Shown here: in pieces, positions 31,861-40,879 of the stretch
How positions within the stretch are numbered: the first letter of the stretch is position 1
How the letters are laid out: every line of letters begins with the position of its first letter
DNA from: Sepiola atlantica
Lineage: Eukaryota > Mollusca > Cephalopoda > Sepiida > Sepiolidae
DNA length: 64,000 nt
NCBI GenBank assembly: GCA_963556195.1
Contig: OY744519.1
Span: 30,717,397 to 30,781,396 of the forward strand
Reading direction: 5' to 3'
Notes under the pieces: model-generated
The model's input: the letters and a program-made list of their open reading frames with translations, nothing else
Told to the model about the DNA's origin: nothing
Database searches by the model: none
Made by a program: the position numbers and the translations under genes

Positions 31861-32806
31861 TTATGTGAATCGGTCAGTCCAGTTTATGAGTAGTGCTTGT
31901 CTCTTGTGGATACATCCCTTAAAAATTTCATCGCGGATATTCAAACAGGTTGTATTCGGATCAATAATGGCCCTTGAAATGTGGTATTTTTCAGCGTCAC
32001 ATAGAGGACATCTGTTTATGGCTGGAGAGAAGGATGGCTTTCCATTTGATGGTGAAGGGTGTATTTTCTTCTTTAAGTTGCCATATTCAGGTCGCGAGTG
32101 CCATATTTGCCTTGTTTTGTATCTGAAGGAGTTTCTGTGTGCGTATAATTTTTGTTTGAAGTTTCCCTTCGTCATCCCAATGTATTTTTCTGCACTACCG
32201 GTATTCTGGTTTGTGACAGTTGCTTCATATATGATTGAATCGATTTTGCAATTTCCCTCTAGGGGGTAGTTGTTTTTGTCTTGGCATGAGCAGCCTGCGT
32301 TTGTAATTGCTTTGGGTTCCGCAGAGATAATTTTTCTTATTGAAGGGGCAGTTGAATAGCTGACCTTAACAGAATTTTTGTTAAAAAGTTTGTATAGGTC
32401 ACTTGTGGGTGGAAAGTGTTTGTCGAGTATTTGAGGAAACGGTGGCCTACCTTTGTCTTGGTATTGGTGGAATAGGGTGGGGAAAACCAGATCACCGATC
32501 TCCTTCTATTGCGTGGTTGGTCTCGGGTGGGGGTGTATGAGATCTCTTCTCTGAACCCGCTGTCGCGGAGCGCTTTGTTGTAATATGGTGCTGCTTGGTT
32601 GAGAATTTCGGGACTGGATGAGAGGTTTGAAATTCTTTGACTAATATTATTGACTAAAGTTTTAAAGATGGTGGGAGTGGCAGGATCCTTTGTGTATGTA
32701 TTGGAGTGTTTCATTGGGTTTGTGTGTCTTGTTTTTAAGGTTTAGTGAGGTATCTAGGAAGTTTACTTGGTCTAAATTTGTTTTAATGGTGATTTTGAAA
32801 CCGAGA
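31861..32806 (-). pseudogene. Penelope-like RT tail plus GIY-YIG endonuclease, frameshifted
   Basis: PLE polymerases copy RNA at a nick made by a C-terminal GIY-YIG nuclease. Reading the minus strand from 32802: RT-tail motif LDQVNFLDTSLNL; after a frameshift near 32690, RISNLSSSPEILNQAAPYYN and RRRSVIWFSPPYS; after a second frameshift near 32435, LYKLFNKNSVKVSYSTAPS. The nuclease follows: CSCQDKNNYPLEGNC, SIIYEATV, EKYIGMTKGNFKQKLYAHRN, the CPLCDAEKYHI Zn-type box and IFKGCIHKRQALLINW. The 'IY' and 'YIG' halves of the nuclease signature are visible. The RT palm with its catalytic aspartates is missing by 5' truncation. The plus-strand frame at 31787-32269 is a shadow. Flanking 31315-31860 is A/T-rich 3' sequence. 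Confidence 0.85.
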
Positions 32807-32998
32807 TTTCATTACACTAAATTTAAATTCAAACAAACATACACAACACACTGAGCAAATAACGCGTCCCAACGAGAGTGTCATGTGACTTCACATTTCC
32901 AAAACAGATGACAACAGAAGCTGAAGAGAGCCGGATGGCTAAGACTTTCCGAGCTTGAAACCGACGGTACAAATGTTGTACTAATTTTTCTGTACCAA
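32807..32998 (+). repeat. PLE inverted repeat, right
   Basis: Reverse complement of 31123-31314 with two differences. Ends CTGTACCAA, followed by AAATAAATAAATA rather than (TA)n. Confidence 0.9.
32911..32980 (+). ncRNA. Hammerhead-like motif in the right PLE repeat
   Basis: Plus strand: ACAAC (distal stem I), core CTGAAGA (32921-32927), a bulged stem II in which GAG pairs CTT and CGG pairs CCG, GAAA (32957-32960), stem III CCG/CGG around one base, TA (32968-32969), then CAAATGTTGT with GTTGT pairing ACAAC. All core boxes of the hammerhead are present, but only one base pair of stem I is flush with the core before an internal loop, so I rate it as probable ancestry with uncertain activity. 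Confidence 0.4.
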
Positions 32999-33088
32999 AA
33001 TAAATAAATATTATGCTCTTAATTTTTAACTTTAATTCTTAATTAATCGAGCACTCTGCTGGGATTTTTCCTACTATATTACAAAGAA

Positions 33089-33089
<1 letters not shown>

Positions 33090-33158
<69 letters not shown>
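33090..33158. repeat. (TA)n microsatellite
   Basis: About 34 units, 92 bp beyond the PLE copy. Confidence 0.95.
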
Positions 33159-33160
<2 letters not shown>

Positions 33161-34545
33161 CTGTTAACTTTCCATACTGGCTGGTATTTTCGTATGTTAT
33201 CATCGCTCGACAGATCTTGATGTTAACTCCTTTTCGCCAGAGCCCTGTTAGCTCTAACACTATCACGTTGCCACCGCTTCTACCACTGTGAGGATGGCTT
33301 TGGCTTCGCGGGATGCTTAAGCAAGTGGTGTCTGGCAAACTTTCAACAGAAGATATTGGTGCAGCTGATATGAAGATGCATTAATCACTAGAACTGATTA
33401 TTAAAAAAATAGACTAGTATATTTGATTGCAGCTTCGTTGGTCTGGGCTGGAACTGAGGTGAGAGCACGGAGAGGATGCTTTTTTAATGTCGCCAAAGAG
33501 GGAAACATGATTAAATTTGTGCTCTTTCCTTTGTCTGTTTTCGCGTATGCGCTTACTATCTGATGTTTGTAGATAAATGCGTGCAACGAAATGATGAGTT
33601 ACATACTTGAACTAATAAAACGGTGCCGTGACCAGGATAATATATCTAGCAATATTGTTATGGTGATGTACCCTATTGCGTCACTGCATAGACTTTCTCG
33701 ACACTATGAATAGTGATAATGGTGGTAGAAAGTCGCTATTTCCGATCTCCGGAAACGCATTACGTCTGTATTTTCTGCAAATACATACTCTTTTTAACTA
33801 TCTCCTTGTTATCTTATTTCTTTCCGACCTTTTTAGGCCACAAGACATATAAAGTTATCTTGTTGGATTTTCAAAGTTAGACGTAATAGCGATGCAACTG
33901 GCAAATCGATGTTGGATTCTGACTAGCCAGTCACGTTTGTAAATTATCACCCTGTGTTATTTGCTTGAAAAAATTCATCGTTTGTTACAAAGTAGAAATT
34001 CTAAACGGTGTCTACATTCGCTGAGTACGTATTTATTAAAATATTTATTTTCATTTACCAAGCGTGTACTCACTTTCCTTTACATAGATATTCATCATTT
34101 ATTTTAAAGTATAAATTAAACAGAAAATATAATTATGCATACGGATACAATTAACATTCGTAACTTCGTTGAAAATTCGGACATACATTCCTGTTAAACT
34201 TACAGTACCGTCCACTATGATTAGGAATGTAAACACATTTGGAATCTTATAACATTTAACACATACTTTTCCATTTAATACTTCACGTATTTATTTTTCT
34301 TTTTGTTATTCTTAATTACTTGCATCTGGCGTAAAAGCTCAATTTTATAGACTTTAAAACATAAAATGTCGCCCAGTTTCTTTTCTTGTCGTTGTACGCT
34401 AACAAATCAGTCAAAAATAAGCGAAATTTTGAACAGTAGACTGCCTATATACTGATTTCAACGATAGCCCAAGTCTCGAAATATAATGGCCGAACGGACC
34501 AAGAGCTGCACGTCTTCAACCGCGAATAACTAAAGTAGTGGGAGG
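33159..34545. other. No recognised gene
   Basis: 33160-33345 is GC-balanced and may be an unidentified repeat. The remainder is A/T-rich unique-looking sequence. No family motif on either strand. Confidence 0.35.
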
Positions 34546-34549
34546 GGGT

Positions 34550-34755
34550 GAAGAGAGCCTTCACGTGGTCCCCTCTGCGAGTAACCAAAGGGTATATGCA
34601 AGGTTGAATGCTCTTAAGTGAAACAAATACTCTAGTTATTCACGATATGAATAAAGAAGTTGCATTTCCTATGCATCGCTTTTTATATCACGTATCGTAG
34701 CGCCCTCTAGCATCATGAAAAAAGGGAGATAACTCGGGTCTGAAACGCCTCCCTC
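34550..34755 (+). repeat. LINE derivative 1: R1 joined to R2, interior deleted
   Basis: Block R1 (34550-34626, with CCCCTCTGCGAGTAACCAAAG and TATATGCAAGGTTGAATG) is followed after about 30 bp by block R2 (34659-34755, with GCATTTCCTATGCATCGC and GCGCCCTCTAGCATCATG). R1 and R2 recur at 34781-34867 and 35294-35387 around a LINE endonuclease fragment, so this copy looks like the same element with its coding part removed. Confidence 0.65.
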
Positions 34756-34780
34756 TAAACGTTTTGTAGACGTTTTTAAG

Positions 34781-35387
34781 GAGAGGATGAAAAGTGCCTC
34801 CACATGGCCCCCTCTGCGAGTAACTAAAGGGTATATGCAAGGTTGAATGATCTTAAGTGAAACAAATGTCTTCAAAACATCTAGAGACCCCAGCCCAAGC
34901 GCTAGCGCTTCTCCAACTCAACGTCGAAGGTCTTACTATTGCCAAGATTGACATCTTTGAGCAAATAGCTAGCACAAACGATGTGACTGTGATTGTCCTG
35001 CAGGAGACCCACATAGGAAACAAGAACATACTGAGGGTTCCTGGGTACGCATTGGCCGGTCACACTATTCATAAACACCACGGCACCGCCACATTCGTCC
35101 GCGAGGGCATTGTCTGGTCAGCTGCAGGACAATCCTCAGAGGGTGCGGAGATAGAATGGATCTCAACCAAAGGGCAAGACATTACCTTTGTCAAAACTAG
35201 AGAGTAGAAAGTGGACCTTGAGTTTACTTTCAGCAGCTTTGTAACTCTCGCTTATCTTAATTTGTCGACAGTCAGTCCGGATGAAAAAATAGGCTGCATT
35301 TCCTGTGCATCGCCATTTATATCACGGATCGTTGCGCCCTCTAGCATCACGAAAAAGGGCGATAATTCGGGTCTGAAACGCCTCCCA
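34781..35387 (+). mobile_element. LINE derivative 2: R1, endonuclease fragment, R2
   Basis: R1 lies directly upstream of the ATG at 34866, in 5'-UTR position. R2 lies 90 bp after the broken coding fragment, in 3'-UTR position. The two derivatives are in tandem in the same orientation. Confidence 0.65.
34866..35207 (+). pseudogene. LINE apurinic-type endonuclease N-terminus, truncated
   Basis: 114 codons from ATG to TAG. It reads LLQLNVEGLTIAKIDIFEQI, then VTVIVLQETHIGNKN (the catalytic Glu of the 'Q-E-T' box), FVREGIVWSAA and IEWISTKGQDITFVKT. This is the first third of the exonuclease/endonuclease/phosphatase fold that nicks target DNA for non-LTR retrotransposition. The rest of the nuclease and the RT are deleted. 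Confidence 0.8.
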
Positions 35388-35536
35388 CTAGTGAGTGAAT
35401 GTGTAAATCTGTTGAGAAGGGCTAGGTAATAGTACACGTTAAATAAATAATGAAATTAAGAAAATAAATCTTATATCTACATTTTAATAGAGAATGAATT
35501 CTTGTAAAAAAAACTATTTCTATGTATATAAAAACA

Positions 35537-35642
35537 TATTTAGAGCTTGACCACTTGACCAGAAAACTGGTGATCAGCAGTCAAGAATTTTACCCCTACG
35601 CTATTACACTCGCCCCGAAAGTAAGGGAAATTATCATGTTAA
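35537..35642 (+). repeat. Dispersed repeat with TAGAGCTTGACCACTTGACC, copy 2
   Basis: Partner of 25258-25355. The interval 35643-36372 that follows contains no recognised gene. Confidence 0.7.
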
Positions 35643-36373
35643 AGCGATTATAGTTCAAACGGAAAATTAAACTCATCGAACAATTCGCATCTATAAAAAA
35701 AAAACATTAGTTGTTTTATCGTTAACTTGCAAATTTCGCTACTGGCGCTTGTTAGTGTGTACGTTTGTATAAGTGGAGTTATCGTTTACTTCTCCTGGCC
35801 TCGATGGACAAGGAGAGATGCAAGGCGTAATACCGTATCCTCTGTGTATCTTGTCTTTAGCTAACTGGATTCTCCTCTGCTTTTTTTGTTGTTGTCGTGT
35901 CGCTGTTTTTATTAGAAATTGGTCATTCCCACCGGCTCGCTGATTTTATCGTTTCGAACGAGCGGGAATAATTTTCATGGGTTGAAAAATGTCGAGTTCG
36001 CACCTTTATAATAAATAATCATTTTTTTTTATCTCGGAGACGGTGAACATAGCACGAAGCTATTGATTTGACTGTCTCCTATGTCCACTCAATACAGAAA
36101 GGAATATATGAAAAGGAAAAAATAAGCTAAACGAACGGAGAAAAAAAGAGAGTAGCCTGCATCCCACTTCTACCCCACAGTTATAACCAAAAAAATTCGT
36201 ATAAAAAGATATTATTTTGCGAAAAGAACATTGTCGCGACAAATAATAATCTGATACAAAAGTTCGATTTTATAGACTTGATAAAATAAAATGCAGATTG
36301 ACAGATTACGTTCTTTTAGATAGGACGAAACCAATTCAGTCAAAGCTAAGCGAGATTAGTTGAATAGTCTAAG

Positions 36374-36448
<75 letters not shown>
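36374..36448. repeat. (CT)n followed by (TA)n
   Basis: (CT)n to 36397 then (TA)n. Directly precedes the hammerhead element at 36449-36660. Confidence 0.95.
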
Positions 36449-36451
<3 letters not shown>

Positions 36452-36660
36452 GAAGAATGGAAAGGAATTAGAGAAGCAAAAGTCAAATCATAATTCAATT
36501 CAATTGCTCAGAGCAAGGTATATTCCGCAAAAAAGGCAATTTATTCAAGTTAAATTTTCCTTAAGCCAGGCTTTTCAAAGATCAAAATCTTATCATCAGA
36601 GGAAGTCGCTGGGATAGATAAGTTGGCAAAGGCCAAGATTTAAAATTTGAAAAAATAAAA
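36449..36660 (-). mobile_element. Hammerhead family 3 element, copy 1
   Basis: Shares order and wording with 37343-37560: AAATCATAAT, GCTCAGAGCAAGG against GTTCAGAACAAGG, CCTTAAGCCA, TTATCATCAGAGGA, GGATAAGTTG and AAAATTTGAAAAA. Both copies start at the end of a (TA)n tract. Copy 1 keeps an intact hammerhead; copy 2 does not. Confidence 0.65.
36555..36606 (-). ncRNA. Hammerhead ribozyme (family 3)
   Basis: Minus strand: ACTTCCT (36600-36606), core CTGATGA (36593-36599), stem II AAGAT/ATCTT with loop TTTG and a U-U pair next to the core, GAAA (36573-36576), stem III AGC/GCT with loop CTG (36564-36572), TA (36562-36563), predicted cleavage, then AGGAAAA (36555-36561). TTCCT/AGGAA gives five stem I pairs flush with the core. 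Every conserved core base of the motif is present; only the G-C closing pair of stem II is replaced. Confidence 0.7.
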
Positions 36661-36794
36661 TAAAAGTTGTAGGGGGAAGAAACACAGGGCAAAATTCTGC
36701 CCGAATGCAAGCAAATGTCCGATTGCTAAAAAGTCCGGTGTCGAAAAGTCCAGCGGAGAGAATGAGATGTAGATAGGTAGGTCGTTAAAAGGCC

Positions 36795-36797
<3 letters not shown>
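36661..36797. other. Short unique-looking spacer
   Basis: Nothing recognised between the family 3 element and the next (TA)n. Confidence 0.4.

Positions 36798-36870
<73 letters not shown>
36798..36870. repeat. (TA)n microsatellite
   Basis: Left flank of the mariner-type MITE. Confidence 0.95.
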
Positions 36871-36875
<5 letters not shown>

Positions 36876-37250
36876 GGGCAAAAATAAGGGTCCTATTTTT
36901 AAAAATTCATAACTTTTTTATTTATTGATTTAAAAAAATTTTTTTTTTAGAATAAGTAAAGGACCCCTTCCGAAGCAAGCATGAGCCGTATTAGCCCTAA
37001 GGAACGTATCCTCATTTAGAAAACATTATTTTTGCTTAAAAAACTCAAAACAGTGTAAAAAACAATACTTTAGTTTTTGTAAGTTTTAAGAAGTGTTTTT
37101 CGGCTAAAATTTGTTTTGTTTATTTCAAAAAATCTCGGAAGGGTCAGTCTACACACACATAAAGTTTGGTGAGTTTAACTTTTATTTTGTGGAAGTTATT
37201 CAAATTCAAGTTATTCAAATTTAAAGATAGGACCCTAATTTTGGCCCACC

Positions 37251-37253
<3 letters not shown>
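36871..37253. mobile_element. mariner-type MITE, 383 bp
   Basis: Terminal inverted repeats of about 30 bp: AGGGTGGGCAAAAATAAGGG at the left against CCCTAATTTTGGCCCACCCT at the right. Tips (CAGGGTGnGCCAAAA) and TA flanks are typical of Tc1/mariner elements. No transposase inside. Confidence 0.75.

Positions 37254-37342
<89 letters not shown>
37254..37342. repeat. (TA)n microsatellite
   Basis: 44 units between the MITE and the second family 3 copy. Confidence 0.95.
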
Positions 37343-37345
<3 letters not shown>

Positions 37346-37560
37346 AAGTCAGTGAAAATAATTAGACCTGTAAATGGAAGCAAATCATAATCTTCGGTTG
37401 TTCAGAACAAGGACAATTAGTGAATAACAATATTTATTTTTCTTCTCTTTCATTCCTTAAGCCAAAGATTAAGATATTATCACCAGAGGAGGTTAATGAT
37501 GGATAAGTTGACAGATGAGGACAGTCAATATTCAAAATTTGAAAAAGTTTTAAAGTTCAA
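37343..37560 (-). mobile_element. Hammerhead family 3 element, copy 2 (decayed)
   Basis: Partner of 36449-36660. The core box reads CTGGTGA and GAAA is gone, so no ribozyme is expected. 37561-37828 holds nothing else recognised. Confidence 0.6.
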
Positions 37561-37825
37561 ACGGGTATTTTCCAGTGTAAAGGAGTATCACCAAAAACGG
37601 AAATCCAAGTGGTATGGGGTTCAGATGCATTGGTAAATCGAGAAGAATCCGTGTAAAGATCCAACGACGACAGATCCACCCAAGTCTGTAGTCTATGGAG
37701 GGTAGATCAGATAAAATTGGCCATGTTGAGAAAACGTAATTCTTTATGTTTTCTATGAAACGGATTCACAAGCAAAAGCAACAAGTTCTCAATAAACCTT
37801 AGGACAACAGTTCGTTCTATAAATG

Positions 37826-37828
<3 letters not shown>

Positions 37829-37873
<45 letters not shown>
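37829..37873. repeat. (TA)n microsatellite
   Basis: 22 units, 80 bp from a minus-strand tRNA-like segment. Confidence 0.95.
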
Positions 37874-37877
<4 letters not shown>

Positions 37878-37952
37878 TTTAATAATAAATATTCAATTAT
37901 CTGCAAACGTATACGTTTCATCCTTTCATATTCATCAGATAATTATTAAAAC

Positions 37953-38035
37953 CGGTCGCCCGATTCGAACCTCGGAACAAGAGTAACATTTAACTCCAAA
38001 TCCCGACGCCTTAACCAATGAAATCATTCTGGATA
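37953..38035 (-). repeat. tRNA-derived SINE head
   Basis: Minus strand: TTTCATTGGTTAAGGCGTCGG (split here as box A TTTCATTGG and TTAAGGCG) and box B GGTTCGAATCGG (rc of 37961-37971). Stem pairing is incomplete and the anticodon loop is not clear, so a SINE head is preferred over a gene. Confidence 0.6.
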
Positions 38036-38289
38036 ACTATTCGAAATGGTGAGAAATAAACCATATTATGCCGAGTAGGCAACAATAGTCAGCCGTCTTA
38101 ACAGTGTTCAACAAGGAGGAACATGCATTTATAGCTATGATTTGACGACCTGTATTATTACTTCTCACGAAATGGAGGCTACAAATAATTATTTAATGTT
38201 AAATATTTAATATATATTACACGATATAATCATATTTCATTAAAATATCTTTTTTATTTACAAACAGTTGTTTCTGCCAATTTTTAAAT

Positions 38290-38595
38290 ATAGACATTTA
38301 TCGTATACTAAATTTACCAAACAAAAAGGCTTCATCAGTGTATAAGACACCACAGTCTGTAAAGGCAAGATGCGTTCAATATTTTTTTAATTAATGAAAG
38401 CATATTTAATTTTATATTCCGTTTTCTTTTTCGTTTTATCACTCCAATCGAAAGGGAAACGTTGCTTAGACTCTGCTTTTTTACTTTTAAAAGTCATAAT
38501 ACATTATGGCCACCATATTTGTTTGTTATCTTTATGTTAAAATGTTCATATTTGATTTACAAATAACCACTTGGCAATATTCACACATATGAGAA
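38290..38595 (+). repeat. Dispersed repeat R38, copy 1
   Basis: Contains AAAAAGGCTTCATCAGTG, CAAGATGCGTTCAATA, AGCATATTTAATTTTATATTCC and TTACAAATAACCAC. Related copies form the arms of 53080-54310. Its minus strand has a CTGATGA box with weak hammerhead resemblance but no GAAA. Confidence 0.6.
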
Positions 38596-38643
38596 TAATT
38601 AATTAACACCAATCATTATATAAATCTTTGTGCGAACATTAAG

Positions 38644-38753
<110 letters not shown>

Positions 38754-38789
38754 TAATTTTAAAGGGGGAAAAAGCTAGACACACATTCG

Positions 38790-38849
38790 GGTTGTACACA
38801 TTATAACTTATTTCGACCTAGATCGGTCTCATCAGATGTATAACCAACC
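38790..38849 (-). ncRNA. Hammerhead ribozyme (family 4, left arm)
   Basis: Minus strand, 60 nt: GGTT-GGT-TATACAT, core CTGATGA, stem II GACC/GGTC with loop GATCTA, GAAA, stem III TA/TA with loop AGT, TA, predicted cleavage between 38802 and 38801, then ATGTGTA-C-AACC. Stem I has seven pairs flush with the core, an internal loop and four outer pairs (GGTT/AACC). Stem II starts with the canonical G-C. This is a complete type I layout with the very short stem III seen in retroelement hammerheads. Confidence 0.8.
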
Positions 38850-39422
38850 GCATTTAGAACATGAATGATGAGAAAATGTTACCACCGTTTTTAAAGTAAA
38901 GGGAAAAAATAAAATTCTAGTTGATGATTGGTCGTTATAATGAAGCGGAACTGGGAGAATGGTAAAAGGCCAGGGTGACTAATTATAATTAATTATGATT
39001 ATAATCATAAAAGCAAAAGATCAGTTCCCCTATTTTTTTCAAGAAAATGAATTCAATTTTAAATGGGAATTAAAAATGTTCACGATTTAAAAAAATTAGC
39101 AGATATAATTATAAAAATTTGTGGAGTATGCTACAACTGCGGATATTCGGATTAAATTTATGAGTATTTACGCTTGAAGGTTTAATTGATTACATATCAA
39201 AAAATGCGGGGTATGTTACAGTGCGGAGATTACGATTAAAATTACGAGTGATCACGATTAAAATTAGAATTTAAACTTAATTGATTATAAATGCGGTGTA
39301 TATTGCAGTACCGAGAGTAAAAGTGCGATGAAATTTACACAAAGTTTATTTACAAATTTAATTTTTTCCCTTTTACTGTAAAAACGGTGGTAACATTTTC
39401 TCATCATTCATGTTCTAAATGC

Positions 39423-39482
39423 GGTTGGTTATGCATCTGATGAGATTAATCTAGGTCGAAATAAGTTATAATGTGTACAACC
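39423..39482 (+). ncRNA. Hammerhead ribozyme (family 4, right arm)
   Basis: Plus strand: GGTT-GGT-TATGCAT, core CTGATGA (39437-39443), stem II GATT/GGTC (two G-U pairs) with loop AATCTA, GAAA (39458-39461), TA-AGT-TA, TA (39469-39470), cleavage, ATGTGTA-C-AACC. Substitutions relative to the left arm (A to G in stem I; CC to TT in stem II) keep pairing through G-U wobbles. Confidence 0.75.
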
Positions 39483-39586
39483 CGAATGTGTTTCTAGTTT
39501 TTTCCCCCTTTAAAATTTATTCATGCTCTGTTTAAATGTATATTGAGCTCTCTTACTCGGATTCCCATCGAAATCATTCGAACCTG

Positions 39587-39604
39587 CACACACACACACA
39601 CACA

Positions 39605-39679
<75 letters not shown>
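39587..39679. repeat. (CA)n-(CT)n-(TA)n compound microsatellite
   Basis: (CA)n to 39606, (CT)n to 39640, (TA)n to 39679. Confidence 0.95.
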
Positions 39680-39684
<5 letters not shown>

Positions 39685-40264
39685 TCTTTAACAGTTACTT
39701 GAAATATCAATGACTTATTGTTCTGGTTTTTTTTTTTTTCAATTTTCTTATCTTTTTGTTTTTGCTGGGGATGGGGCATCTTACCGGATGCCAGACATTC
39801 ACCCGCAATTTCAGACACTCCAGCCGATAGATTTTTTAAAGATTTTTACCGCCCCTTTAAGTGCAATTGTTTGTATCTCTCTTGCACTTGGTTCACCGGG
39901 TATATTCGCTAGGTAGTTTTTAAAAGTCTTTTTCTTGAGTCCCGTTGTTCCTATGTGTTTTCTTCAATGAGATTTATATAAAACTGCAGTTCCACATATT
40001 TAACATGAATAAGCTTTCTCTCTAGTGGGTGTTTGCTGTCTGTAAATCTATGTGTCATTTAAAGTAGTACGATCAAATCACGTCAATTTTCTTTCTACGT
40101 GTGTTCACGCGTGAATTGAAATCACAAGCAGATAATTATTTATTTTTTACACGCGATTTCAGTTGTTTCTTTATTATCGTTAACTAGCTTTAACTAGCCG
40201 CTGTTGCCTGTCAGTATTAAAACTTCCATGTTTTGTATGGGACAGAATTCATTTTCTTTTTTAA
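39680..40264. other. No firm gene
   Basis: A minus-strand frame around 39840-39930 reads IPGEPSAREIQTIALKGA, loosely like a conserved tail of some mollusc LINE proteins; too short and broken to call. Confidence 0.3.
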
Positions 40265-40300
40265 TTTTATCGGGCAACGCCGGGAAACGAGTCAGCTAGT
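40265..40300 (+). mobile_element. Possible Helitron 3' end
   Basis: CGGGCAACGCCGGGAAACG (a short GC hairpin) followed by GTCAGCTAG and T at 40300. Helitrons end in a hairpin about ten bases before CTRR and insert before T. No 5' end is joined to it here. Confidence 0.35.
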
Positions 40301-40640
40301 ATATATATATTACAATATTTCTTAGCTGATTCTTTACTTACTAGTGTACACCTCCTCCATAAAAAAAATGAGAGGAAAAAATATGCTTCGACAGTGTTCA
40401 ATCTCGCTATTGATCTAGATATATTACTAAAACATTCATATAAAATGATAGAATTACGCCAGTAATTTCATTTTTCATATATAAATTATTATTATCATTT
40501 CTGATGACCTAAAAAAGAAAAAAGAAACACCCACCGTTAACTTTTTTTATTATTATAGAGTGGAATGATTTCTTTCCGAATTCATTTCAGCCGGCGAGGT
40601 TAAGTCTGAGGTGGTTTTCCGATTTGCTATTTGCTTTCTC
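40301..40640 (+). repeat. Dispersed repeat R40, copy 1
   Basis: Shares with 62445-62720 the order TACTAATGTACAC (here TACTAGTGTACAC), CTTCGACAGTGTTC, ATTCATATAAAAT, AATTACGCCA, TCATTTCTGATGACCTAAAA, CCACCGTTAA and TTTGCTATTTGCTTTC. Confidence 0.7.
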
Positions 40641-40734
40641 GTTTCCCCTTACCACTTGAAATTGTTTTGTCTAGGCACATGTTTTACTCACTAACTTTTG
40701 CATGACGAGACGGAAGTATATGTTAACGTACTTG

Positions 40735-40870
40735 ACTTATGTGCATACTTCAGAGAGCTTCGCCACATGCTTGAAAACAAAATTGCTGTCGAGAGCGACA
40801 TGCCAGTCCCAATCCTTATCTGGCCGATCCATCTTTTTGGTGGTCGTCCTCTTGATCTCTCTTGAATGAA
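40735..40870 (-). pseudogene. LINE ORF C-terminal fragment
   Basis: Minus strand reads SRGRPPKRWIGQIRIGTGMS and MWRSSLKYA, matching the 'R-G-R-P-x-x-R-W-x-x-x-I ... L' terminal motif of RTE/CR1-like LINE proteins. No poly(A) found. Confidence 0.55.
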
Positions 40871-40879
40871 ATCATCTTG

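Larger units (their letters stand above)
31123..32998 (-). mobile_element. Penelope-like element fragment between 192-bp inverted repeats
   Basis: 1,876 bp bounded by inverted repeats of 192 bp that I count as differing at only two positions (near 31137 and 31269). Between them lies a minus-strand relic of a Penelope-like protein: the RT end and a GIY-YIG endonuclease. PLEs are known to carry terminal repeats in direct or inverted orientation and to be 5'-truncated. The near identity of the repeats implies recent formation, or copying of one end from the other, while the coding part already has frameshifts. Confidence 0.8.
38754..39518. mobile_element. Fold-back element G (hammerhead family 4), 765 bp
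   Basis: Arms of about 156 bp (38755-38910 and 39361-39516), inverted and roughly 93% identical by eye: CTAGACACACATTCGGGTTG against CAACCCGAATGTGTTTCTAG, and GAACATGAATGATGAGAAAA against its complement. Each arm encodes a hammerhead ribozyme pointing toward the outer end. The interior is A/T-rich with no reading frame. Confidence 0.85.

Noticed and set aside
31787..32269. 160-codon plus-strand frame
   Set aside because: Antisense shadow of the PLE GIY-YIG nuclease, which has clear family motifs on the minus strand.
37900..37945. Hammerhead ribozyme on the minus strand
   Set aside because: CTGATGA and GAAA occur, but the flanking complement pairs with the CTG of the core itself, giving a simple hairpin instead of the three-way junction.
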